DNA from: JAHJDS01 sp964569795
Lineage (GTDB): Bacteria > Desulfobacterota > Desulfarculia > Desulfarculales > JAHJDS01
Direction of reading: 5' to 3'
NCBI GenBank assembly: GCA_964569795.1
Contig: CAZMVB010000054.1
Span: 1-13,910, forward strand
DNA: 13,910 nucleotides
Shown: positions 1 to 8,118 of the stretch, piece by piece
Layout: every line of letters begins with the position of its first letter
Numbering within the stretch: position 1 is the first letter of the stretch
Notes under the pieces: model-generated
Told to the model about the DNA's origin: nothing
Database searches by the model: none
The model's input: the letters and a program-made list of their open reading frames with translations, nothing else
Translations under genes and position numbers: made by a program

Positions 1-409
1 ACCGTCTCTCACAGCAGCCGGCGCAGGGGTCTTTTTGATAGCGCGACCGCAGGCAATAGCGCTTTTGATGCATTTTTCGCTGGAAACCGACCACCTTCTG
101 GTCCGCGGTCCGGAAGGTGAACCGGTATTCCCAATGGCCGCACCAGCACTTCAGGTCCCGGCCGCTGAGCAGCTCCATGGTCAGGAACTTGTAGGGGCTG
201 CGCCACACGCCGATGAAGATGTCCCCGCCCTGGATTTTTCGTAACGGCTTGCCGTAGCGCTCCTCGATCTGGGCGTAGGTCAGCTTGCCCTTCATCTCGG
301 TCTCGAACCGGCTTTCGGTCAGGTACCATCGGGTAATCTGATCGGCCACCAGACCAACACACCCGGCCAGCAGGACCGTGGCCAGGACCAGGCTGACAAT
401 CCGTTTCAT
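1..409 (-). CDS. Cys-rich lipoprotein, partial (cut by window edge)
   Basis: The reading frame begins at ATG 409-407, with a strong Shine-Dalgarno AGGAGG just upstream, and stays open for 136 residues to the window edge, so the C-terminus is missing. The N-terminus is a classic lipoprotein signal: MKR, a hydrophobic stretch, then the lipobox LLAGC with Cys17 as the lipidated residue, so the product should be anchored in a membrane facing the periplasm. Residues 42-70 (KLTYAQIEERYGKP and the following GVW) are faintly like the small SmpA/OmlA (BamE) lipoprotein fold, but I would not name it on that basis. The rest is unusually cysteine-rich: C88-W-C90, C119, C129 and C132-C133, which could be disulfides or a metal site. 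It lies 74 bp after the molybdopterin oxidoreductase gene in the same direction and may be cotranscribed with it. Function unknown. Confidence 0.8.
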   Translation of the reverse strand, partial: MKRIVSLVLATVLLAGCVGLVADQITRWYLTESRFETEMKGKLTYAQIEERYGKPLRKIQGGDIFIGVWRSPYKFLTMELLSGRDLKCWCGHWEYRFTFRTADQKVVGFQRKMHQKRYCLRSRYQKDPCAGCCERR

Positions 410-483
410 GCCACCCTCCTTGACTGATAGCCCAACCTAATCTGTTTGGCGGCCGCGGGTCAACGGTTCGCGGCGACTCACGA

Positions 484-2568
484 TCACTCCTCGACCTTGC
501 GCACGTCGCACAGCAGGACCCGGAGACTGGTCGCCCCCATGGCCGGGTCGCAGGCCGCAAACGCGTTGTCGGTCAGGACGTCGATGTTGGATTGATCCCA
601 GCCCAGGTCCTGGTCGTTCTCGGGGAACCACCAGCCGTGATCCGCGGCCACGATGTTATTCATAACGCGGTCGGTGACCACGGCCCGCTGGCGGACCGCG
701 CCCCTAGGCGAGCTGATCTCGACCCAGTCGCCCGCAGCAATGCCCTTGGCTGCGGCCAGGTCGGGATGAATCTCGACCAGCGGGTCCGGGCGCTTGGAGC
801 GAAGAAATCCTGGCTGGCGATTCTCGGAATGAAAAAACGACGGGATCCGGGCCCCGGTGATCAACTGATACGGGAACCGCCGGGTTGTCTCGGGGCTACT
901 CCAGGGCGACTCGGACGGATCGTTGAACCCGGGCAGGGGATCGTAACCCAGCCGCTCCATGACCGTCGAGAAAAACTCGACCTTGCCCGTGGGGGTCCGG
1001 AAGCCCTCGGTCCAATACTTGTGGAACCGGCGCTCGCCCTGCAGGAAACCCCGGGCGCAGAAGTCCTCCCAGGTCAGGCCCGAGGGGGACAGGATGTCGT
1101 TCAGGGCGTCGGTCACGGTCGGCCACCAGAATTTCTGGTCAGTGCAGCGCTTGCCCAGCTCGTTGAGGATGTCGTAGTCCGAGCGGGCCCGGCCGACCTG
1201 GACCGCCTTGCGGCGGGCGACCACCCAGCCGTGGCGCTTCCAGAGATCACCGACGTAGTCGTGCTCCAGCCAGGTCGAGGCCGGCAGGACGATATCGGCC
1301 TGGCGGGCGGTGGGGGTCATGAAAAAGTCCTGGACCACCAGGAAATCGACCTTTCTCAGGGCGGCCATGACTTCCTTGGCGTTGGCCCGGCTGATGACCG
1401 GGTTGGTGCTGATCAGATACAGGGCCTTAACCGGGTACGGTTTTTCGGTCAGGATGGCGTCCCAGACCGCCTTGGGATTGATCACCCCGATCCGGTCGGC
1501 CAGCCGGAACCGGTCGCCGCCCAGGCGCTTGCCGCGCATCTCCGGGTCCAGGACCCGGTGGGCCCCGATCTGGGAGGCGTTCTTGACCGGCGGATTGGGA
1601 TAAAAGACGTTGCCCCCGGGCCGATCCAGGTTGCCGGTCATGGCCATCAGGCAGATGAGCAGACTGATGGTGTTGACGCAGTTGCGGGATTGCTCCAGGG
1701 CCACGCCCCAGTGGATCCCGGCCGGTTTCAGGCCGGCGAACATCTTGGCCGCAGCGTCGATCTCTTCCGGGGGCAAGCCGGTCTTGTCGGCCGCCCAGGC
1801 AACAGGATACTCCCCTGCCCTGGCCACGAATTCATCCCAGCCGTGGACGTGTTTCGCCGTGAACTCGTGGTCATACAATTTCTCGGCGATGATGACGTTG
1901 ATCATGCCCCAGGCCAGGGCCCCGTCCGTGCCGGGCCTGAGCCTGAGCCACAGGTCGGCCTGCTTGGCCACCATGGACCGGCGGGGATCGACGCAGACGA
2001 TCTTGGCCCCCCGCTTGATGGTCCGGGCCAGGTACAGCCCCTTGTACTCGTCCGGGTTCGAGACCAGCGGGTTGGCCCCCCAGACGATGACGCAGGCCGG
2101 CTCGCCCTCGTAATCCACCACCGGCAGGTTGCCGCATCGGGTGATCCCGGTGACGATCCGCGGCCCGTAGCACATGTGCCCGGCGGTCAGGACGTTGGGC
2201 GTGCCAAAGGTGTTGGCCAGGCGGTAGATAAAGGCCTCGTTGTCCCGGCCCGTGCCGTAGCCCAGGACCACCGACTCCGGGCCGAGTTCTTTCTTGATTT
2301 TCAAGAAGCGATCGCTGATCTCGTCCAGGGCCTCATCCCAGGAAATTTTGTCAAACGACCCATTGTTTCGCCTCAGGGGATCGGTCAGCCGCGACGGATG
2401 ATGGGTGATGGTGTGGTATTTCTTGCCCTTGATGCACAGCCAGCCTCGATTGACCGGGCAGTCGGGATCGCCCTGGATCCGGGTGACCCGGTTGTCCTCG
2501 ACGGTGACCAGCACGCCGCAGCCGCCGTGGCAGCCCCGGCAGGCGCTCCTGATGATTTTTCGATCCAT
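484..2568 (-). CDS. Molybdopterin oxidoreductase (DMSO reductase family), stand-alone cytoplasmic subunit
   Basis: This 694-residue protein is a complete catalytic subunit of the Mo/W-bis-MGD (DMSO reductase) superfamily. The N-terminal [4Fe-4S] motif is Cys10-x2-Cys13-x3-Cys17-x27-Cys45, followed by Lys47-Gly, the usual electron-transfer lysine. Cys133 in GHMCYGPR is at the position of the metal-ligating Cys/Sec of formate dehydrogenases. The C-terminal cofactor-binding domain (about 575-694) includes the HGWWFPE motif. There is no Tat signal, so it should act in the cytoplasm, and no Fe-S or membrane partner subunit is encoded beside it. The start at 2568 has AGAGG upstream, 11 bp after the activase stop, so it belongs to the methyltransferase operon. 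The residue after Cys13 is His14, where acetylene hydratase has its catalytic Asp, so that reaction is unlikely. Substrate unknown: it could oxidise or hydroxylate the methyl donor, or supply electrons to the activase. Confidence 0.9.
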   Translation of the reverse strand: MDRKIIRSACRGCHGGCGVLVTVEDNRVTRIQGDPDCPVNRGWLCIKGKKYHTITHHPSRLTDPLRRNNGSFDKISWDEALDEISDRFLKIKKELGPESVVLGYGTGRDNEAFIYRLANTFGTPNVLTAGHMCYGPRIVTGITRCGNLPVVDYEGEPACVIVWGANPLVSNPDEYKGLYLARTIKRGAKIVCVDPRRSMVAKQADLWLRLRPGTDGALAWGMINVIIAEKLYDHEFTAKHVHGWDEFVARAGEYPVAWAADKTGLPPEEIDAAAKMFAGLKPAGIHWGVALEQSRNCVNTISLLICLMAMTGNLDRPGGNVFYPNPPVKNASQIGAHRVLDPEMRGKRLGGDRFRLADRIGVINPKAVWDAILTEKPYPVKALYLISTNPVISRANAKEVMAALRKVDFLVVQDFFMTPTARQADIVLPASTWLEHDYVGDLWKRHGWVVARRKAVQVGRARSDYDILNELGKRCTDQKFWWPTVTDALNDILSPSGLTWEDFCARGFLQGERRFHKYWTEGFRTPTGKVEFFSTVMERLGYDPLPGFNDPSESPWSSPETTRRFPYQLITGARIPSFFHSENRQPGFLRSKRPDPLVEIHPDLAAAKGIAAGDWVEISSPRGAVRQRAVVTDRVMNNIVAADHGWWFPENDQDLGWDQSNIDVLTDNAFAACDPAMGATSLRVLLCDVRKVEE

Positions 2569-2579
2569 GAATGATGCCT

Positions 2580-4400
2580 CTAAAACCGAAGGGCGTCGGT
2601 GAAGCGGTCGGCGAATTCAGGATGGGCCGCCAGTTCGATGTAGCGCATCCTCCGGGCCAGTTCCTGGGCCCGCCTTCTCTGCCTGACGCTCAACAGGGCC
2701 ATGACCGCGCCCACCGCGGCGGCGTTGCCCACGCCCTGGACCGCCTCGGGACCTACGCCGGGAAAGAGTCCGATGGCGCAGGCGTCGGCCGGGTCCAGGA
2801 AGTTGCCGAACGCCCCGGCCAGGATGACCCGCGCCGGACGGTCCAGTCCGGCCTGGTCGAGCAGGACCCTCGCCCCGGCCGCCACGGCCGCCTTGGCCAG
2901 TTGCAGTTCAGATAAATCCTTGGCCGTCAGGACCAGGTCACGGCCGCGGCCCGACTCGGCGGCCGAGGCCAACAGGAACTCCTGGCCCTGCTCTCCCCGG
3001 CGGAGTCTGGGATTTTTCAGTTTCTCGGAAAATCCGCCGCTGGGCAAAATGGCCTTGACCCGGATCAGTTCGGCCGCCAGCGACACCAGGCCCGACCCGC
3101 ACAGCCCGACCGGGACCTTTCGTCCGATGACTGACAGGTCCGGGGTCAGATCGCGGTCATCGAGTCTGACCCGGTCCACCGCGCCCGGGGCGGCCCGCAT
3201 GCCGCAGGACAGATGCCCGCCCTCGAAGGCCGGACCGGCCGCGGTCGAGCAACACCACATCCGGCCCTGGTTCACCAGGATCAGTTCGCCGTTTGTCCCC
3301 AGGTCCACGATCAAGGTCGCCTGTTCAATCTCGTCCGCCCCCACGGCCAGGGCCACGGCCACGCTGTCCGCGCCGACAAACCCGGCCTTGACCGGCAGCA
3401 GATGAACCATCGCCCCCGGGGCCAGGGCCAGCCCCAACTCACCGGCGGTCACGTCCAGGGCGTCCGAGACCGCCGGGACGTACGGGGCCAGGGCCAGGGG
3501 CCCGGCGTTCAGTCCCAGCAGCAAATGGTGCATGGCCGTGTTGCCGACCACCACCGCCTCGAAGATCAGCTCGCCCTCGACTTTGGCCTCCCGGCAGGCG
3601 GCCTGGATCAGCCGGTTCAAACAGGCGACCGCCTCCCGGGCCAGGATGGCCCGTCCGTCGGCCTCGCCCTCGGCGAACGAGATGCGGCTGATGACGTCTT
3701 CGCCGTGGGCGATCTGGGGATTGGTGTCGGCCGTAACGGCCAGGGTCTGGCCGGTCGCCAGGTCCACCAATGAGGCCACGACCGTGGTCGTGCCCAGGTC
3801 CACGGCCACGCCCAGGGGGTGGCCGATCCAGCCGGGACGAAGATCGAGCACTTCGCGGCCATGGTGGATGACCGCCGTCAGGCGGCCCTGGCCCTCGGCC
3901 AGCCGCGACTCGAGGGCCTTGATCAGCCACAGACCGACGCGCACCTCCCCGGCGCCCGCCGGCCCGATCTGACTCAAGACCCGCTCCCGGTCGGCGACCA
4001 CCCGGCCCAGTTCGGCCGGAGGGACCTCGATCTGGAAGGCCCTGACCGCCGGGTCCATTTCCAGATCCGACTCGACCCCTGTGGTCAAGATCACCGGCCG
4101 TCCCCGGGCGCTCTCCAGGGGTATCCAGATCCGGCTCCCGGCCGGGGCGATCACCCGGCAGGCCAGGCGAAAGCCCTCGTCCGCGGCCGGCCCCAGGACC
4201 GCCCGCTCGTCGGCCCCGGGCAACGGCAGGTCGTCCTGGACCCGGATCCGGCACCGGCCGCACCGCCCCTCGCCGCCGCAGACCGACTCGATCTCGAGGC
4301 CGGCCCGCCGGGCCAGTTCCAGCACGGAAACCTCGGGATCGGCCGGAACCCGCCGGCCCTGCGGCTCGAAGACGACGAACGAATCCTTATCGTCGGGCAT
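2580..4400 (-). CDS. Reductive activator of corrinoid proteins (RACE), 2Fe-2S ferredoxin plus ASKHA domain
   Basis: The product (606 residues) is a RACE-type activase, which uses ATP and low-potential electrons to reduce corrinoid proteins that have slipped to Co(II) back to methyl-accepting Co(I). The N-terminal [2Fe-2S] ferredoxin domain has Cys41-x5-Cys47-x2-Cys50-x30-Cys81 (CGGEGRCGRC). A linker domain follows, then the C-terminal ASKHA-like domain (DUF4445): DLGTTT at 201-206, VDLGTNGE around 365-372, TAAGPAFEGG at 386-395, GLCGSG at 432-437, TAKDLSELQLAKAA at 492-505 and AGAFGNF at 528-534. Length and order match the family. The start has only a weak ribosome site (GGGAAT). The gene lies 49 bp after the corrinoid protein gene, its presumed client, and 11 bp before the molybdopterin oxidoreductase, all on one strand. 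The family assignment is firm; the client is inferred from position. Confidence 0.93.
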   Translation of the reverse strand: MPDDKDSFVVFEPQGRRVPADPEVSVLELARRAGLEIESVCGGEGRCGRCRIRVQDDLPLPGADERAVLGPAADEGFRLACRVIAPAGSRIWIPLESARGRPVILTTGVESDLEMDPAVRAFQIEVPPAELGRVVADRERVLSQIGPAGAGEVRVGLWLIKALESRLAEGQGRLTAVIHHGREVLDLRPGWIGHPLGVAVDLGTTTVVASLVDLATGQTLAVTADTNPQIAHGEDVISRISFAEGEADGRAILAREAVACLNRLIQAACREAKVEGELIFEAVVVGNTAMHHLLLGLNAGPLALAPYVPAVSDALDVTAGELGLALAPGAMVHLLPVKAGFVGADSVAVALAVGADEIEQATLIVDLGTNGELILVNQGRMWCCSTAAGPAFEGGHLSCGMRAAPGAVDRVRLDDRDLTPDLSVIGRKVPVGLCGSGLVSLAAELIRVKAILPSGGFSEKLKNPRLRRGEQGQEFLLASAAESGRGRDLVLTAKDLSELQLAKAAVAAGARVLLDQAGLDRPARVILAGAFGNFLDPADACAIGLFPGVGPEAVQGVGNAAAVGAVMALLSVRQRRRAQELARRMRYIELAAHPEFADRFTDALRF

Positions 4401-4449
4401 GAATCATTCCCGGTAGGCTATCGTGAGTGGCCCCACGGGCCGGGGCCGG

Positions 4450-5097
4450 TCAGTCGATCCCCAAGAGGCCCTTGATCTGCTTGACGGCGCTGACCGCGTC
4501 CGGGGCCCAGCCGTCCGCCCCGCATTCGCCCTTGGCAAACTTCTCGGTCACCGCCGCCCCGCCGCAGATGACCTTCACCTTCCCGCCCAGCTCGCTTTCC
4601 TTGAGGGCGGCCACGGTCGCCTTGACGTGGGGGTCCCCCGACGTCAGCAGGCTCGACAGGCCGACCACGTCCGCCCCATGCTCGGAGGCCCGGGCCACGA
4701 AGTCCTCGGGCCCCACGTTCTCCCCGATGTTGATCGCCGTGAACCCCGAACTCTCCAGCATCATCACCACCAGGTTCTTGCCGATGTCATGCAGGTCCCC
4801 GAAGACCGTGCCCACGACCACCGTGCCCAGGGTCTGACCGGCCCCGCCCCTCTCGGCCAGGGCCCCCTTGATCACGTCCACCCCGGCCTGCATCGCCCGG
4901 GCGGCGATCATCATCTCGGGCACGAAGATCTTCCTGGCCTCGAATTTTTCGCCCACCTCTTTCATGGCCCCGATCATGTAGTCGTTGATGATCAGGTGGG
5001 GATCCACCCCGCCCTCCAGGGCGGCCCGGACCAGGTCCGGCACCTCCTGGCGCTTGCCCTTGAGCACCGCCTCCTTGATCGCCTCAAGATCGGCCAT
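4450..5097 (-). CDS. Corrinoid (B12-binding) methyl carrier protein
   Basis: This 215-residue protein has the two-part form of methyltransferase corrinoid proteins (MtaC/MtbC/MttC type). Residues 1-85 form the helical cap domain (B12-binding 2), with the MKEVGEKFE and VPEMMIAARAM helices. Residues 90-215 form the Rossmann-like cobalamin domain. The base-off/His-on signature is Asp101-Leu-His103-Asp-Ile-Gly106, where His103 is the lower cobalt ligand; the SxLLT segment (149-152) and the CGGAAV segment (178-183) hold the nucleotide tail. It carries the methyl group on cobalt between MT1 and MT2. The start at 5097 has a good AAGGAG eight bases upstream. The gap to the MT2 gene is 87 bp and holds only small hairpins. 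Family certain; which methyl donor it serves is unknown. Confidence 0.95.
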   Translation of the reverse strand: MADLEAIKEAVLKGKRQEVPDLVRAALEGGVDPHLIINDYMIGAMKEVGEKFEARKIFVPEMMIAARAMQAGVDVIKGALAERGGAGQTLGTVVVGTVFGDLHDIGKNLVVMMLESSGFTAINIGENVGPEDFVARASEHGADVVGLSSLLTSGDPHVKATVAALKESELGGKVKVICGGAAVTEKFAKGECGADGWAPDAVSAVKQIKGLLGID

Positions 5098-5184
5098 GAT
5101 ATAACTCCTTCGGAAAGTTCGGTGCGGCAGTGGCCGCTTTGATTCGCGACCAACACCTGTGCCGGTGATACTCCTCGTCCGCGC

Positions 5185-6042
5185 TTAATCCTCATCGGGA
5201 AACTGCTCGCGGTAGGCTGTAATGTAGTTCATACCGAATTCGTCCAGTCCCCGCATCAGGTCGGCCAGGACCAGGGTCCGCTTGATCTCCCAGACCGTGG
5301 GGTCGGTGATCGGGCAGGTCAGACCGTTGACCGCGGCCATGGCCAGAAACACGGTGTTCACCGCCGCCCGGTCGGGCAGGCCGAACGAGACGTTGCTGGC
5401 CCCGATGGTCTGGTTCACCCCCAATCTCTCCCGAATCGCGGCCAGGGCCTGAAGCGCGGTCAAGCCCGCCTGATCGTCCGCGGCCACGCTCATGGCCAGG
5501 GGATCGATGATCACGTCCTCCGGGGGAATGCCCAGCCTGCCCGCCCGGTCGATGATCTTGCCGGCAATGGCCAGCCGGGTGTCCACGTCGGTCGGGATAC
5601 CCTTGTCGTCCATGGTCAGGGCGATCACCGCCGCCTGGTGCTCGGCCACCAGGGGCAGGACCGCCTCGAGCTTGGCCGCCTCGCCGTTGACCGAGTTTAT
5701 CAGTGCCTTGCCCGAATAGGCCGCCAGCCCCGCGGCCAAGACCTCGGGCCGGGCCGAGTCCAGGCAGAGCGGCACGTCCACCGCCTGGCCCACGGCCCCC
5801 ACCGCCTCGACCATCAGACCGACCTCGTCCGCCCCGGACAGGCCGACGTTCACGTCCAAAACCCGGGCCCCGGCCTCGACCTGCCGCCGGGCCTCCTCGA
5901 CGACCACGTCCATCCGGCCTTGCTCCAGGGATTCGGCCAGGCGCTTCTTGCCGGTCGGATTGATCCGCTCGCCGATGATCACGATCGGCAGATCATCCCC
6001 AATCTCCACTTCCCGCTTGGCGCTCCAGATCTTGGTCCGCAT
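5185..6042 (-). CDS. Methyl-tetrahydrofolate:corrinoid methyltransferase (MT2, pterin-binding/DHPS-like)
   Basis: The 285-residue product is a pterin-binding TIM-barrel protein of the AcsE/MetH-domain type, the usual MT2 of three-component demethylases, which moves the methyl group between the corrinoid protein and tetrahydrofolate. Motifs in order: GERINPTG (24-31), LDVNVG (62-67), CLDS (93-96), INSVNGE (115-121), MDDKGIP (144-150), IDPLAM (179-184) and GASNVSFGLPDR (214-225), where Asn217 matches the pterin N5-contacting Asn of AcsE. The start ATG overlaps the stop of the upstream URO-D gene by one base (TGATG), a sign of translational coupling, so the two enzymes are probably made in step. 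Next to a separate corrinoid protein and an activase it fits methyl transfer rather than folate synthesis; an ordinary dihydropteroate synthase would not sit in such an operon. Confidence 0.92.
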   Translation of the reverse strand: MRTKIWSAKREVEIGDDLPIVIIGERINPTGKKRLAESLEQGRMDVVVEEARRQVEAGARVLDVNVGLSGADEVGLMVEAVGAVGQAVDVPLCLDSARPEVLAAGLAAYSGKALINSVNGEAAKLEAVLPLVAEHQAAVIALTMDDKGIPTDVDTRLAIAGKIIDRAGRLGIPPEDVIIDPLAMSVAADDQAGLTALQALAAIRERLGVNQTIGASNVSFGLPDRAAVNTVFLAMAAVNGLTCPITDPTVWEIKRTLVLADLMRGLDEFGMNYITAYREQFPDED

Positions 6043-7082
6043 CAGTCCAGTCGCCCGTACTCGATCGCGGTCCGCCGCGCCGCCCGGACGTTGTCGTCGG
6101 GCGTGCCAAAGGTCAGACCGACCGTGTCCACCGAGTAATTTTGCAGGGGACCGCCCTGATCAATGGCGTTCCTGACCGCGGCCGACACCTCATCCACTGT
6201 CCCGTTCTTCATCAGCACCGGGCTGATCCGGGCGTTGAAGGACACCTTTGGACCCAGGATCTCCCGCGCCCGGGCAAAGTCCGACCCGAACCCGGCCTCG
6301 ACGAACACCAGATGCTCGATCCGGGCGTAGCGGTCGATGACCGGGTCGATGTTGCCGCAGTGATGTATCCCGAAGGGGTGACAGGCCGCGGCCAGCTTCC
6401 GGTCATAGGGCAGACCATAGGTCTCGTAGGTCTCGCCCGAAACCTGCTCGACCGTGCAGTTGGGTACGCAGTAAATCGCGGGATCGCACATGGGCGTCAC
6501 GTCCACCGCCCCGGTGCCAGTGATCGGATAGACCAGGTTCCAGAGGTCGATGATGCACTCGGTGCAGAACCCAAGGAGCCGGTGGCAGAACTCGGGGTCC
6601 TCGAAGTAGTCGATGTACAACTCATCGCCCCGGAGCTTGAGGGCCAGGTTCTGGACCCCGGTGACGTTGATGTCGCCCACCACCCGGCCGAACCTGGACT
6701 GGAGATGGTCGATCTGGTCGAGCATCTCCTTCATGGGCGAGGTTTTTCTCAGGTCCGGCTTGGCCAGATGGTCGCAGGCCTCCTTGGACAGGTTGAGGGG
6801 CATGGCCCAGGGCAGGGCTTCATCCTTGTAGATGATGTCGCAGCCGAACACGGCCGGGAGCATGACCATGCCAAAGGTGATCAGGGGCCGGGGCGCCGGG
6901 TCCTTCTGACCCATGCCCACGTCGCCGAACCGGTCGTACAGGGCCCGCTGGATTTTGGCCTGGGCCTCGACCCGAAAGTCAGGGTCATAGTAGTATTCGC
7001 GCCCGAAGCTAACCTCGTAATTCTGATGCCACCAGTCCGGATAAAAACCGACCCCCAGGGGAATGTGTTCCTTGTTGGCCAT
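6042..7082 (-). CDS. URO-D family corrinoid methyltransferase (MT1 candidate)
   Basis: This 346-residue protein belongs to the uroporphyrinogen-decarboxylase fold family, which includes the zinc methyltransferases MtaA/MtbA, CmuA and MT1 parts of O-demethylases. The zinc motif H-x-C is present as His240-His241-Cys242-Gly-Asn, inside GIHHCGN. The third ligand of MtaA-type enzymes, a Cys near the C-terminus before GTPxxN, is absent: the matching stretch reads VDTVGLTFGTPDDN (318-331) with no cysteine. Glu262 in VEAGFG could replace it, as an acidic ligand does in MetE-like sites. The start at 7082 follows GAGGTG. It is the first gene of the operon, coupled to MT2 by a one-base overlap, so it probably takes the methyl group from the donor and passes it to the corrinoid protein. 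The donor (methoxyaromatic, halomethane or other) cannot be read from the sequence. It is not a heme-pathway HemE, given the zinc motif and context. Confidence 0.85.
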   Translation of the reverse strand: MANKEHIPLGVGFYPDWWHQNYEVSFGREYYYDPDFRVEAQAKIQRALYDRFGDVGMGQKDPAPRPLITFGMVMLPAVFGCDIIYKDEALPWAMPLNLSKEACDHLAKPDLRKTSPMKEMLDQIDHLQSRFGRVVGDINVTGVQNLALKLRGDELYIDYFEDPEFCHRLLGFCTECIIDLWNLVYPITGTGAVDVTPMCDPAIYCVPNCTVEQVSGETYETYGLPYDRKLAAACHPFGIHHCGNIDPVIDRYARIEHLVFVEAGFGSDFARAREILGPKVSFNARISPVLMKNGTVDEVSAAVRNAIDQGGPLQNYSVDTVGLTFGTPDDNVRAARRTAIEYGRLD

Positions 7083-7151
7083 GGAGCACCTCGCCGTGTG
7101 GTATGGTATTGCTTTTCGCGTGGTGAGGAACCGTCGCCGGTCCTGTACAAT

Positions 7152-7180
7152 AGCATAAAGGTCTGCCAGGGGCGAGTCAT
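7152..7180 (-). promoter_or_regulatory. Candidate sigma-70 promoter of the methyltransferase operon
   Basis: Reading leftward, ATGACT (7180-7175) and TATGCT (7157-7152) are separated by 17 bases, each matching the -35/-10 consensus at four of six positions. It is the best-spaced pair found in the 179-bp gap before the URO-D gene, and would give a leader of about 60-65 bases. No clear rightward promoter for the DUF1638 gene was found; TACAAT at 7146-7151 lacks a good -35. Confidence 0.35.
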
Positions 7181-7261
7181 TTTGTCAGACCGTCAATGGC
7201 CGGCCGGGTCGGACCTCGGCCGATCGATCGCCGCCAGGCCAAAAGCAGGGACGTGATCTGA

Positions 7262-7960
7262 ATGTTTCCGGATAAAAAAAACGTGTTGCCGAGTCACTCC
7301 CGGGTGGTGGCCTGCCAGGTTTTCAAACCTGAGATACTGGCCCTGGGCGTGCCTGAAGACAAAATCATCTTTCTGGAGCAGGGCCTGCACCGCACCCCTG
7401 ATGAACTTCATCGCCGCGTTGGCCTGGAACTGGCCGCCTTTGAGGACGATGACACGGTGGACACGGTCATTCTGGCCTATGGGCTGTGCGGCGGCGGCCT
7501 GGAGGGCCTGTCGTCCGGGCGTTTGAAATTGATCGTCCCCCTGGCCCATGACTGCATTCCGATCCTGCTGGGCGACCCCGGCCGGCCGATTGCCGAGCCG
7601 GGCGTGTTTTATCTGAGCGCCGGGTGGATCGACTTCGGCCAGACCCCCCTGACCGAGTTTTTTGTAACGGCCGAGCGCCTGGGCGAGGACAACGCCCGCT
7701 GGACCACCCGGGAAATCCTGAAGCACTACCGGGAGGTGGCCCTGATCGACGGTCCGCTGGTGCGCGAACCCGCTTATTGGGCCTATGCCCAGGAGATGGC
7801 CGGCCTGGCCGGCCTGGCCTGCGGCCGGGTGCCAGGGTCTTTTACCTGGCTCAAGCGCCTGCTATCCGCCCGGAACACGGCCGGGGTCGGGGTTTTGTTG
7901 CCCGGCACCAGGATCGAGCGCCAGATCTACCCCCCCGGCGGGACGACGACCACTTTCTGA
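7262..7960 (+). CDS. DUF1638 protein, associated with corrinoid methyltransferases
   Basis: The 232-residue product matches the DUF1638 pattern: Cys18 in VACQVFKPEI, the glycine-rich GLCGGG (74-79, with Cys76), and VPLAHDCIPILLG (92-104) with His96, Asp97 and Cys98. No signal peptide or membrane segment is seen, so it should be cytoplasmic. The biochemical role of the family is not established to my knowledge, but its genes are often found beside corrinoid protein and methyltransferase genes, as here, where it is divergent from a full methyl-transfer operon. The conserved Cys and His residues suggest a metal or cofactor site, which is inference. The start ATG has only a weak, distant AGGGA; no better start is seen. 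No clear terminator follows. It could be a chaperone or accessory enzyme for the corrinoid cofactor, or part of substrate handling. Confidence 0.8.
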   Translation: MFPDKKNVLPSHSRVVACQVFKPEILALGVPEDKIIFLEQGLHRTPDELHRRVGLELAAFEDDDTVDTVILAYGLCGGGLEGLSSGRLKLIVPLAHDCIPILLGDPGRPIAEPGVFYLSAGWIDFGQTPLTEFFVTAERLGEDNARWTTREILKHYREVALIDGPLVREPAYWAYAQEMAGLAGLACGRVPGSFTWLKRLLSARNTAGVGVLLPGTRIERQIYPPGGTTTTF

Positions 7961-8118
7961 CTCCCTGAAAAACAAAGACCCGCTCGGTCCCTGCCCCACC
8001 CTGTCCGACGCTGCGTAAAAATCGGACATCAGGTCGCCAGGCCAGGTGGCAATTGTATATATTTTTCCCGGCCGATTGAATTCACCCGGTTTATGCCCCC
8101 TGATAAATCATATTAACT

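Noticed and set aside
484..2568. Acetylene hydratase
   Set aside because: The residue after the second cluster cysteine is His14, where acetylene hydratase has its catalytic Asp; overall likeness is at superfamily level only.
592..2574. 660-residue open frame on the + strand
   Set aside because: It is exactly antisense to the molybdopterin oxidoreductase, whose motifs are unmistakable; long antisense frames are common in GC-rich genes, and the protein has no family features.
3439..4475. Several long frames overlapping the activase gene on both strands
   Set aside because: They are low-complexity Gly/Arg/Pro products of GC-rich codons overlapping a gene with clear motifs.
6042..7082. Uroporphyrinogen decarboxylase HemE of heme synthesis
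   Set aside because: The H-x-C zinc motif and the corrinoid operon context mark a methyltransferase of the same fold.
7152..7172. Sigma-54 site before the methyltransferase operon (TGGCAG ... TGCT, leftward)
   Set aside because: The GG to GC distance is 11, not 10, which sigma-54 does not tolerate well; a sigma-70 pair overlaps it.
7193..7726. 177-residue frame opposite DUF1638
   Set aside because: Antisense to a recognised protein, with no ribosome site or family match.
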